The position numbers were made by a program, and so were the translations under genes. Source: JBFJVZ01 sp041623895 (lineage in GTDB: Bacteria; Planctomycetota; Planctomycetia; Pirellulales; Pirellulaceae). Taken from it: a stretch of 10,458 nucleotides of DNA. Where the stretch lies: contig JBFJVZ010000286.1 in assembly GCA_041623895.1 (NCBI GenBank), forward strand, positions 1-10,458, read 5' to 3'. The notes below the pieces were generated by a model, which searched no databases, had not been told where the DNA came from, and saw only the letters and a program-made list of their open reading frames with translations. Shown piece after piece: positions 1-5,709 of the stretch (the first letter of the stretch is position 1; every line of letters starts with the position of its first letter).

Positions 1-79
1 AGGGTAGCCGGATTCGCCAGAATTCGGTTCGTTCCAAGATACCCCGAAGTCTGGCGACATCGGCTACGACCACCACCCT
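1..79. repeat. REP/MITE-like imperfect inverted repeat
   Basis: The sequence folds on itself in nested arms. GTAGCCG (4-10) pairs with CGGCTAC (61-67), CGCCAGA (15-21) with TCTGGCG (50-56), and TTCGG (23-27) with CCGAA (44-48), leaving a 16-nt loop. An outer AGGGT (1-5) is matched by ACCCT (75-79). No reading frame is needed to explain it. Interspersed intergenic palindromes of this kind are, from memory, common in Pirellulales genomes. The element may extend beyond the left edge of the window. Confidence 0.6.
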
Positions 80-145
80 AAGATTGAATCTGGACAAAGC
101 ACTAGCTTTTCGATTCAGTGACCATGGTGATCCTTTCGCTCGCAT

Positions 146-160
146 TGCCCTGAAAGGGCA
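146..160. other. Short perfect hairpin downstream of the zinc-ribbon gene
   Basis: TGCCCT (146-151) and AGGGCA (155-160) form a 6-bp stem around a GAA loop, 39 nt past the stop of the minus-strand gene ending at 200. No T-run follows on either strand, so it is not a standard intrinsic terminator. It could be a 3'-end stabilising or pausing hairpin, or chance. Confidence 0.35.
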
Positions 161-199
161 GGACATCAAAGCCCAGGTTCAGGCTGGATCAAGATTTCA

Positions 200-715
200 T
201 CACTCCATCGCGGCGACTTCGTCTTCGTCCTCTTCGACACGGCGGCGCAACTCCTCTGATATTTGCGTTAAGGCGAACTGCTTTAACTCTTCCGAAGGAC
301 CGATCGGGACTCTACGAAACAGCCCCAGTAGGTTGGCAAATTCAAAGAACGGGGTCATCAAGAATCCCCATGGAATACCCCACCATCCGCAGATGCCGGT
401 GAAAAAAAAGTATTTCAGTTTGTGTTTCATTCCGCACGACTGGCAGCCGAAGATTTCTTTTTTGGAGTGCATCGTCATGATGAAAAACGAGAACACCGAC
501 CAGGCGCTGTGAAAATCATTGGGTCCAGCACGGCCGCACACGGGGCAGGGACTCTCGCGGAGCGTCATCGCGTGCTGCATCACGATGTCTTCGGGAATGT
601 CCTCGGCGTAAGAAGCGGTGACCGCCATCTGCATACAAGCTTCGCTGCAAAACCGCATCCCGTTCCAGCTTTTGCCGCCGAACATCAGGGTCCCGCAGGA
701 TTCGCATTTCGCCAT
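200..715 (-). CDS. Double zinc-ribbon membrane protein, function unknown
   Basis: I do not recognise a named family for this 171-residue protein. Four CxxC-type pairs are visible: Cys4/Cys7, Cys23/Cys27 (FCSEAC), Cys57/Cys60 (CPVCG) and Cys91/Cys94 (CQSCGMKHK). They fit two small zinc-binding modules of four ligands each. Residues about 71-81 are hydrophobic. About 102-133 are strongly hydrophobic and rich in Trp, Phe and Gly, with a GWWGIPWG core, which suggests one membrane segment or hairpin. The C-terminus (about 141-171) is charged and probably helical, ending in an acidic run (EEDEDE). The ATG at 715 is preceded by AAGGAG with 12 nt of spacing, slightly long. The gene lies downstream of the metalloprotease gene on the same strand, across a gap of about 120 nt holding a palindrome, so co-transcription is possible but unproven. 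The zinc ligands are seen; metal binding and membrane location are inferred. Confidence 0.75.
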   Translation of the reverse strand: MAKCESCGTLMFGGKSWNGMRFCSEACMQMAVTASYAEDIPEDIVMQHAMTLRESPCPVCGRAGPNDFHSAWSVFSFFIMTMHSKKEIFGCQSCGMKHKLKYFFFTGICGWWGIPWGFLMTPFFEFANLLGLFRRVPIGPSEELKQFALTQISEELRRRVEEDEDEVAAME

Positions 716-768
716 CAGCCGCTTCTGCTCCTTGTGGCCAGATTTCTGGTTTTTCGCCGCACAAATTG

Positions 769-806
769 TAGCAAGGTAGCCGGCACACTCTGCCGTCCGC
801 GTGCTA
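769..806. repeat. Intergenic inverted repeat between two minus-strand genes
   Basis: Outer arms TAGCA (769-773) and TGCTA (802-806) flank an inner hairpin, CGGCA (781-785) and TGCCG (791-795) with a 5-nt loop. The whole unit lies in the gap between the genes ending at 835 and starting at 715. It resembles short palindromic intergenic elements of planctomycetes, but only genome-wide copies would prove it is a repeat. No T-run follows on the minus strand, so it is not a classical terminator. Confidence 0.4.
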
Positions 807-834
807 ACCGCGAATAGGATGGGCCTGCTCCCGT

Positions 835-1689
835 TTACGGCAATCGCGTCAGCTGTTCCAGCGGCACGTAAAAACGCGAGTAACGCTCGCCATCGCTGAA
901 GCGTTCGCCCTTCGGGTTGGGCACCAACACGGTCGCACGGCGGGTGATGCGATTGACACGTCCAAACAGATACTGGCCCTCGTGGGCGAAGCGCACGCGA
1001 TCACCGACGCGAATGTTGAACTTCCGCGCCGCCCGCTCGCGCTGCGTGATCAAATCGTGCTGGTAATCGGTGTGCAAAAAGTATCGCCGCGCGATTGATT
1101 GGAATCTTGCTTCAGAGCAATTGCCGTCGTTCCAAATCAACATCTCCACCAAATGTACCAGTTCGTGCTCGGCAATCCGCTGCATCGCCTCCAACCGATC
1201 GCGGCAGCGGCGCCCGGTGACCTCCACGGGCCGGTTGACGTCCTCAAAAGTCTGAAACAGCAGTGTCGAAGAAAGCACCAACTCGAAGGCACGTCGGCCC
1301 TGGTGATCGCCTTCGGGATAGTGCGTGACCAGTTTGCCCGCGATACGCGTCATTCGTGAAGAAAAGTCAAACTTCAGTCCTTCGGCGGTCGCCGTCGGTA
1401 TGATCTGTCCGCCAAAGAACCGTTCGTCATACATGCGAATCATGCGAGACAGATCATCACGGCCGACACGCGTGAAATTTGGCCTGTCGATCGACCTGCT
1501 CAGGCTCAGTGTGTGGGCGTGGATTTCTTCCTGCCAGAGCAGAATCTGTTCGCGCGGGAACGATTGCGCGGAGACGATCTTGGCCAATCGGCCCAATCGC
1601 CCGGGATCTCGCGGCCGAATCGAATCTTGATGGCGGGTACGTGGCATGCGTAAAAATTTACGCCCGGCTCCTGTTTGGCACCACAGCAT
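835..1689 (-). CDS. SprT-like zinc metalloprotease domain protein
   Basis: The protein is 284 residues from the longest ATG. The segment YDERFFGGQI (about 87-96) resembles the start of SprT-like domains, and HELVH at 175-179 is the HExxH zinc motif with Glu176 as the likely catalytic base. A third ligand is probably His206 or His210 in the FLHTDYQH stretch. Proteins of this family are zinc peptidases related to SprT and Spartan/Wss1, some of which degrade DNA-crosslinked proteins; that role is not shown here. The C-terminal part (about 224-284, from FNIRVGDRVRF) looks like a small beta-barrel with GRVNRITRRATVLV rather than the zinc ribbon of E. coli SprT. The start is uncertain. The ATG at 1689 has GGAT 8 nt upstream. 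An internal ATG at 1647 has a GGAG 20 nt upstream with a palindrome between. The first 14 residues are not needed for the domain. Confidence 0.75.
   Translation of the reverse strand: MLWCQTGAGRKFLRMPRTRHQDSIRPRDPGRLGRLAKIVSAQSFPREQILLWQEEIHAHTLSLSRSIDRPNFTRVGRDDLSRMIRMYDERFFGGQIIPTATAEGLKFDFSSRMTRIAGKLVTHYPEGDHQGRRAFELVLSSTLLFQTFEDVNRPVEVTGRRCRDRLEAMQRIAEHELVHLVEMLIWNDGNCSEARFQSIARRYFLHTDYQHDLITQRERAARKFNIRVGDRVRFAHEGQYLFGRVNRITRRATVLVPNPKGERFSDGERYSRFYVPLEQLTRLP
1648..1663. repeat. 16-bp palindrome abutting an alternative start codon
   Basis: GCGTAAA (1648-1654) and TTTACGC (1657-1663) are perfect inverted arms around AA. On the minus strand the palindrome lies immediately before the ATG at 1647. 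If translation starts there, it lies between a GGAG (1668-1671) and the start codon. If the start is 1689, it is coding sequence. It could be an operator or an mRNA hairpin; no regulator is identified. Confidence 0.4.
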
Positions 1690-1980
1690 CTACGCTCATC
1701 CGACCGCCTGAGGCGACAGTGAGCAGGGAAACAACCTTGCTGGAATCTGGACGGATTCCGAGCCCGACTCCGAAAGGCTGCTGACTTCCGCTTCCGAGCC
1801 GCACGAAAACCCGTCAAAACACCGGAATAATCCGAAATTGCCGCTCAGATAGGCCTTCAAGAGCGTGATTTTGTTTGACGGACCGAGTGACTTTCGCAGA
1901 TAATGTAGCTGACTACTCTTCTCCTCTTGGCTTGCCGAGAATCCATCAGGCAAGCGTTCTGACCACCAGCTGGAAATCAA
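1690..1980. other. Divergent intergenic region
   Basis: This 291-nt region separates the metalloprotease gene (minus) from the 580-residue protein gene (plus). It contains a 6-bp hairpin, GGAATC (1742-1747) with GATTCC (1754-1759), and a small palindrome CGCCTGAGGCG (1705-1715). TTCCGAGCC occurs twice near 1757 and 1792. A sigma70-type promoter on the plus strand is listed separately. I found no convincing minus-strand promoter and no convincing gene. Confidence 0.5.
1875..1904 (+). promoter_or_regulatory. Sigma70-type promoter of the 580-residue protein gene
   Basis: TTGACG at 1875-1880 matches the -35 consensus at five of six bases. GATAAT at 1899-1904 matches the -10 consensus at five of six. 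The spacer is 18 nt. Transcription would begin near 1911 and leave a leader of about 70 nt before the ATG at 1981. The match is direct; activity is inferred. Confidence 0.6.
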
Positions 1981-3723
1981 ATGACAGTTCACGAAGGAAC
2001 CCGATCGCTGAGAGCGGAAAGCACAACGGCCGCTGATCTTCGACGTCGTGCCGAAACCGCCACGATCATCAGGACCATGATTGTGTTGTTCCTTGCGGCA
2101 GGGATGGTTGCCGCCTTGACGGCGAACCTCTCAGGTCAGCAACCGGCTTACGAGGTGAAGAAGTTAAGTCCGGCTTACGAAGACCCGGACAATGTCAAGA
2201 AGATGAAGGATGCGGCAAAACGGATCTCGGTGACCCGCGATGCTAAGAATTTTCCCCAGCGTCCCTATGCGGAAGCGTTTTTTAAAGTTTACGTTCCCGG
2301 AAAAATTACCCAGCCCGACGCTGTCGACCAAATCACTCCGCTGATCAGCGAGGTTATGTTGCGGCTTTCGGCTGCTCAGCGCAGCGACGCGCCGCTGGCC
2401 GGCACGATCATGCAATGGGTTTACAACAGTCTGAAGCCGATCGCCGTGGGCAATTATCATCCGCCGGGTCGCATCAGCGCAATCTTGGCGATTTCGCGAA
2501 TTGATGAGAAACCAGCCACGCCTGCCGATCTTCGGCAAGGCATTCCGCCCACACCGCTGCGATACATCCTGGCCGACTTTTTGCCGATCTACGAAGACGA
2601 AAACAACCCGGATGGCGTTCGCGCAGCGGCACTTCAAGGCCTACATCGCTACGCGATGCTGGCAGGGCCGTCGATCACCGGCGCGAATCTGACCAAACTA
2701 AAGTCGTTGATGAACGACCTGCTAACACAAGAGCCCCCCGCGGGTCGTTCGGCAAAAGCCCATGCCTACTTGCAGCGGTTCGCTGTCGACATTCTCAGCG
2801 TTTTGCGCGGCAAGACGGATCCCGCACTCGGTCAGCAGCTGATCAGCATCAGCACCGAAGCCAAAAAGCCGGACTTGATCGCGCTTCACTCAGCCGCTCG
2901 GATCGGCGAGATGGCGGGCGACTTGAAAGGTCAGGTCAACGATCCCGACCAGGTGCTGCAGAAATGGGCCGTGCGGGCGATGCGAGCTTTTCAGTACGAG
3001 ATCATTCGCCTGAAAGCCTTGAATCGTCCGAAGGCAACCAATCCACAACCCCCGAAGCCTCGATCCGTCGTTCGACCAGCGACTGAACCGGCGGCAGCCG
3101 GGACAGGCTCGACCGCCCAAGACACCGGTGCTGGTGCCGGTGGCGAAGCGTACGAGTCGCAAATGGCGATGCAGTACGAGGAGGATTCCGAGGACTCGGA
3201 TATGGGCGGCGATGCATACTCGATGCAAATGATGATGGAAGGTGGCGCGGGCGCGGCCCGGAGAGTCAAGGCGCAGCCGCCCGAGATTTTCGCATCACGT
3301 CGCAAATTGAATTTCGTGCTCCAGCAATTGCATCTTGGCGCTACCGGCCAGGTCCAAGCCGGGATTCCCGCACAGCCAGGTGGTTTGATGGCTGCTGCCG
3401 ATGCCCAGAAAGCTGCCGTGGAGACGTGGGTTAACTCGATGGGCGAGGTACTGACCGCGCTAAATGACGAGACTCTGGAAGATCGCAAAACGTATCTCGA
3501 AGCATTGCAGGCTCAAGTCGAAGTGCTGCGAGGCATCGCGGGCCCGGCTGCCGAAGAAGCGGAAGCTGAGGCACCGCTGGAAGTTCCGAACGTGCCTTCG
3601 GTCGTGGCGGCGGCCGCCGTTGACCCCGACCAGCCGGCTGCGGATGATGCAGCCGACAGCCCCGTCGTCAACGAGGCGGGAATCCCCCAACTACCGGTCA
3701 AGGACGAGCTGTCCTTCGACTAG
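1981..3723 (+). CDS. Exported or membrane-anchored helical protein with Met-rich acidic linker
   Basis: This 580-residue protein is not one I recognise by name. A hydrophobic segment at 33-51 (MIVLFLAAGMVAALTANLS) follows an Arg-rich stretch, giving a signal peptide or an N-terminal anchor with a long cytoplasmic lead. Residues about 60-345 are mostly amphipathic helices; DGVRAAALQGLHRYAML (211-227) resembles a HEAT-type repeat. A Pro-rich then Ala/Gly-rich linker (about 350-390) leads into a Met-rich acidic patch (391-422), followed by another helical part (433-520) and a disordered Ala/Glu/Pro tail. ATG 1981 has GGAAA a few nt upstream. An alternative ATG at 2077 (Met33) has AGGA too close and would remove the positive charges before the hydrophobic core, so 1981 is preferred. 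A strong promoter lies just upstream. A scaffold or envelope role is possible, but no function can be assigned. Confidence 0.8.
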   Translation: MTVHEGTRSLRAESTTAADLRRRAETATIIRTMIVLFLAAGMVAALTANLSGQQPAYEVKKLSPAYEDPDNVKKMKDAAKRISVTRDAKNFPQRPYAEAFFKVYVPGKITQPDAVDQITPLISEVMLRLSAAQRSDAPLAGTIMQWVYNSLKPIAVGNYHPPGRISAILAISRIDEKPATPADLRQGIPPTPLRYILADFLPIYEDENNPDGVRAAALQGLHRYAMLAGPSITGANLTKLKSLMNDLLTQEPPAGRSAKAHAYLQRFAVDILSVLRGKTDPALGQQLISISTEAKKPDLIALHSAARIGEMAGDLKGQVNDPDQVLQKWAVRAMRAFQYEIIRLKALNRPKATNPQPPKPRSVVRPATEPAAAGTGSTAQDTGAGAGGEAYESQMAMQYEEDSEDSDMGGDAYSMQMMMEGGAGAARRVKAQPPEIFASRRKLNFVLQQLHLGATGQVQAGIPAQPGGLMAAADAQKAAVETWVNSMGEVLTALNDETLEDRKTYLEALQAQVEVLRGIAGPAAEEAEAEAPLEVPNVPSVVAAAAVDPDQPAADDAADSPVVNEAGIPQLPVKDELSFD

Positions 3724-3792
3724 CGTCTTTGGGTAGCGGCGGCTGAGAAGCTGATGCTTCGCTGGATCAATGCCTAACGCATTTTCAGATAT
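3724..3792. other. Convergent gap without a clear terminator
   Basis: The 580-residue protein gene and the lipoprotein gene converge here. The only structure seen is a 5-bp hairpin, GAAGC (3747-3751) with GCTTC (3756-3760), with no T-run on either strand. Termination here may be factor-dependent. Confidence 0.3.
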
Positions 3793-4458
3793 TTACTGGC
3801 TGGCCATCATCCCATCCAGTGCGAACAATTCGCTTGGATCGTAGGGGTGAAAATGCCTCGCGATCTGGTTGGCCAGCATCCCCAGATACAGCTTGCGAAA
3901 TTTCGCCTCACTCGTTTCGCTGGTGTGTTGTCCCGCGGTTACCGGGAAGGTGAACTCGTCCATGTCGCCGCGATAAAGGAATTCACCCGTGGCAACGTCG
4001 ATTACCGAAAGCTGTACATCGGCACGCCCGCGATACATCGTTGCTCCATCGCGAAGCCGCAAATTCGTCAACTCGATGCCCAGCACCTTGTCCGCCCCGA
4101 TGCCTTCGCCAATCTCGCGAAAGTCGATCGAGTCCCAGCCGTTGTTGTCTCGCCACTCCTGAATCTTGTCTTCTCGGACGAGGCGGACGTCGTCTAATTT
4201 CTTGGTCAGCACTTCGCCCACATTCCGACTCAGCAATCGGGCCGAGACATCATCGCTGTAATGGCTGCTGTCGGTCACCGTCACAATGGCCAGATTCGTA
4301 TCCTCCAAACCATCAAATTTCGCGGGCACCTGATTCGCGCCCACAGCGTGCATCAGATTCGCATACAGCCCGAAACAGCCGGTTTGAGTCAGCATCATTG
4401 TGCTCAGCAGAGCCAACAACAGGCTAGCGGGAACGGAGGCAGAGGAGGGGGTTCTCAT
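3793..4458 (-). CDS. Putative lipoprotein, CsgG/TolB-N-like fold suspected
   Basis: From the ATG at 4458 the protein has 221 residues. That start is preferred over an upstream ATG at 4548 because AGGA lies 8 nt before it and because it places a signal sequence at the N-terminus. Residues 11-23 are hydrophobic and are followed by TQTGC with Cys28 as the possible lipidated residue. The lipobox is atypical, with Gln at -3. The mature part alternates strands and helices: NLAIVTVTD (55-63), a helix about 70-90, then GADKVLGIEL (121-130), RGRADVQLSVIDVATGEFLYRGD (143-165) and a C-terminal helix. This pattern (a helix setting up a strand that names a solute-like or assembly domain, then the phrase 'vidv.tGe.ly') recalls envelope proteins of the CsgG/LpoB/TolB-N type, but that is a resemblance only. 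It probably sits in a membrane facing the periplasm. Confidence 0.7.
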   Translation of the reverse strand: MRTPSSASVPASLLLALLSTMMLTQTGCFGLYANLMHAVGANQVPAKFDGLEDTNLAIVTVTDSSHYSDDVSARLLSRNVGEVLTKKLDDVRLVREDKIQEWRDNNGWDSIDFREIGEGIGADKVLGIELTNLRLRDGATMYRGRADVQLSVIDVATGEFLYRGDMDEFTFPVTAGQHTSETSEAKFRKLYLGMLANQIARHFHPYDPSELFALDGMMASQ

Positions 4459-4647
4459 CGGGCGAGTCCTTTCGCGGTCAGTTCGACGCCAACGCATGGA
4501 TTCCGTGTCGTGCAGCCAATGGCGGTTTATTGACTGCCGTGGGTTCATTGCCCTGGGTCGGATGTACGAAACCTGAACGTATCAAAGCCACACCGGTTTT
4601 TTCGGCATTCGTTTGTTTCACGGCAATTGGGATCCTCGGCATTCCCC

Positions 4648-4675
4648 GGGAGGGCGAAGCTCCCGCTGAGCCGCG
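4648..4675. repeat. Short GC-rich planctomycete-type interspersed repeat
   Basis: GGGAG (4648-4652) and CTCCC (4660-4664) flank GGCGAAG, followed by GCTGAGCCGCG. I recognise this as close to a family of short repeats scattered through planctomycete intergenic regions. Their chance translation gives peptides such as GEAPAEP or SAGASPS, and both can be read here in opposite frames. It lies between the lipoprotein and DUF2752 genes. No copy count can be given from one window. Confidence 0.55.
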
Positions 4676-4689
4676 TACAAGAAACGTCA

Positions 4690-5178
4690 CTAAAGAAACC
4701 GTTCCGCCAATAATCGGCTTGCCCAGTCGAGTACGGTGAGGCCGGCGACTGCCAGCAATGCCAGGGTGCCCCAGAACTGGCATTTTTGGTCCGGCAGCGA
4801 CCCGGTCCATGAGACCCGCGCGCAGGCCACCGCCAGGCCAAGACCATAGATTGCCAACAAAAAACCGCCCAAATTCACACGTATGCTGCTTCGCCACTGG
4901 CCGCGTACAAAGTGAGCCCATGCGGTGGTCATGCCACAGGCCGGGCAACGAAGTTCAAAAACCACACGCATCGTGCAAGGTGGCAGCCCCAGTTGCTGAT
5001 GCGTGCCCAACCCACTCGGACTCGGCTGGAGCTTGGCTGCGACCACCAGCAGCCCGACCACCGTCAGCATGATCAGGCACGCAGCGCAGCGCAACAGCAG
5101 TCGTCTGAACCTATGAATTGCGGGATTGGGGGACTCTGGTTGCATTGACTGCTGCAAAAACATCGAGGGAACCACCAT
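4690..5178 (-). CDS. DUF2752 family membrane protein
   Basis: The 162-residue protein carries the DUF2752 hallmark: GLPPC followed by CPACGMTTAWAHFVRGQW (78-95), with Cys78/Cys81 in a CPxCG motif, then a conserved Asn (VNLGG, 101-105) opening a membrane segment. Hydrophobic segments lie at about 27-49, 102-121 and 134-152, so three membrane spans are likely. The family is found in many bacteria as small integral membrane proteins of unknown function; the cysteines may bind metal or be redox-active. The start is unclear. ATG codons at 5178, 5163 and 5145 and a TTG at 5205 are all in frame and none has a strong ribosome binding site. The longest ATG is given. The gene diverges from the S10 operon, so the two share an upstream region. 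Confidence 0.8.
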   Translation of the reverse strand: MVVPSMFLQQSMQPESPNPAIHRFRRLLLRCAACLIMLTVVGLLVVAAKLQPSPSGLGTHQQLGLPPCTMRVVFELRCPACGMTTAWAHFVRGQWRSSIRVNLGGFLLAIYGLGLAVACARVSWTGSLPDQKCQFWGTLALLAVAGLTVLDWASRLLAERFL

Positions 5179-5211
5179 CAGAGCGGGGCGCGGGCGGGAA
5201 TTCAATGCAAA

Positions 5212-5238
5212 GCCGATTTCGAGCCGATTTGGGGGGGG
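5212..5238. repeat. Tandem GCCGATTT pair followed by an eight-G run
   Basis: GCCGATTT occurs at 5212-5219 and again at 5223-5230 (11-nt period), directly followed by eight G residues (5231-5238). The tract lies between the divergent DUF2752 and rpsJ genes, upstream of the rpsJ promoter. Homopolymer G runs are prone to slippage and sequencing error. Confidence 0.5.
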
Positions 5239-5271
5239 CAGAAAAGATTTTCACGAAACCTGCAACAGCCG

Positions 5272-5300
5272 TTGACGGAAAAAGCGGGCAACTCTACATT
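5272..5300 (+). promoter_or_regulatory. Predicted S10 operon promoter
   Basis: TTGACG (5272-5277) matches the -35 consensus at five of six bases. TACATT (5295-5300) matches the -10 consensus at four of six. The spacer is exactly 17 nt. Transcription would start near 5306-5308 and leave a leader of about 75 nt before the rpsJ GTG. The position fits the first gene of a divergently flanked operon. Activity is inferred. Confidence 0.55.
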
Positions 5301-5311
5301 TTTCCCTTTGT

Positions 5312-5338
5312 CGCGGGCCCAGTGCGCCCGTGTTTTTT
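5312..5338 (+). terminator. Terminator-shaped hairpin in the rpsJ leader
   Basis: Positions 5312-5318 pair with 5326-5332 (seven pairs, one of them G-U) around a 7-nt loop, followed at once by six T residues (5333-5338). This is the geometry of an intrinsic terminator. The gene to the left points the other way, so there is no upstream plus-strand gene to end. A leader attenuator or a 5'-end stabilising hairpin of the S10 mRNA is therefore possible. If transcription starts near 5307, the stem forms within the first 30 nt, which argues against ordinary termination. Confidence 0.45.
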
Positions 5339-5357
5339 ATGTCTGACATTCAGACAT
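5339..5357. promoter_or_regulatory. Perfect 8-bp inverted repeat before rpsJ
   Basis: ATGTCTGA (5339-5346) and TCAGACAT (5350-5357) are exact inverted arms with a CAT spacer. The repeat begins one base after the T-run of the preceding hairpin and ends 13 nt before the rpsJ ribosome binding site. It could be a DNA operator or a second leader hairpin for translational control. The match is direct; the role is inferred. Confidence 0.45.
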
Positions 5358-5382
5358 TGAACCAAAGATTGGAAGATCAGCT

Positions 5383-5709
5383 GTGTCGGCCGGAGCAAGT
5401 GAAGTCATTCGAATCCGTATGGAAGCGTACGATCACTCCGTGCTGGACCAAAGCGCTCAGGAGATCGTGGACACGGTCAAGCGAACTCATAGCGAAGTTC
5501 ATGGGCCGATCCCACTACCCACGCGCATCGAACGTTACACGGTATTGTCCAGTCCCTTTGTAAACAAGAAATCGCGACAGCAGTACGAGATTCGTACGCA
5601 CAAGCGATTAATAGATATTGTCCAGGCTACGGCCAAGACGATCGAAGCACTCAATAAATTGAGTCTTCCGGCGGGTGTAGACATCAAGATCAAGGCGTCT
5701 GCACGATAG
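5383..5709 (+). CDS. rpsJ: 30S ribosomal protein S10
   Basis: The product is S10, 108 residues against 103 in E. coli. It is a component of the 30S head that also acts, with NusB, in antitermination in bacteria. Diagnostic stretches are IRIRMEAYDHSVLDQSA near the N-terminus, GPIPLPTRIERYTVL in the middle, QYEIRTHKRLIDI, and the end GVDIKIKAS. The start is the GTG at 5383: GGAAG lies 7 nt upstream and the conserved IRIR strand begins at residue 9, so no later start is possible. It is the first gene of the S10 operon and is followed by an unusually long gap before rplC. Control may act through the two leader hairpins described separately. Confidence 0.97.
   Translation: MSAGASEVIRIRMEAYDHSVLDQSAQEIVDTVKRTHSEVHGPIPLPTRIERYTVLSSPFVNKKSRQQYEIRTHKRLIDIVQATAKTIEALNKLSLPAGVDIKIKASAR

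Noticed and set aside
84..512. Plus-strand open frame of 142 codons
   Set aside because: It runs opposite the zinc-ribbon gene, is Ser/Arg-rich low-complexity sequence over the antisense of the acidic tail, and has no ribosome binding site or family resemblance.
1696..1992. Minus-strand open frame of 98 codons in the divergent intergenic region
   Set aside because: It covers the antisense of a good plus-strand promoter, overlaps the start of the 580-residue protein gene, and its translation looks random.
2890..3488. Minus-strand frames opposite the 580-residue protein gene
   Set aside because: They mirror the Pro/Ala/Gly-rich linker on the other strand, a usual source of long false frames.
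4530..4739. Plus-strand frame encoding a GEAPAEP peptide
   Set aside because: The peptide comes from the GC-rich interspersed repeat at 4648-4675, and the frame runs on into the antisense of the DUF2752 gene.
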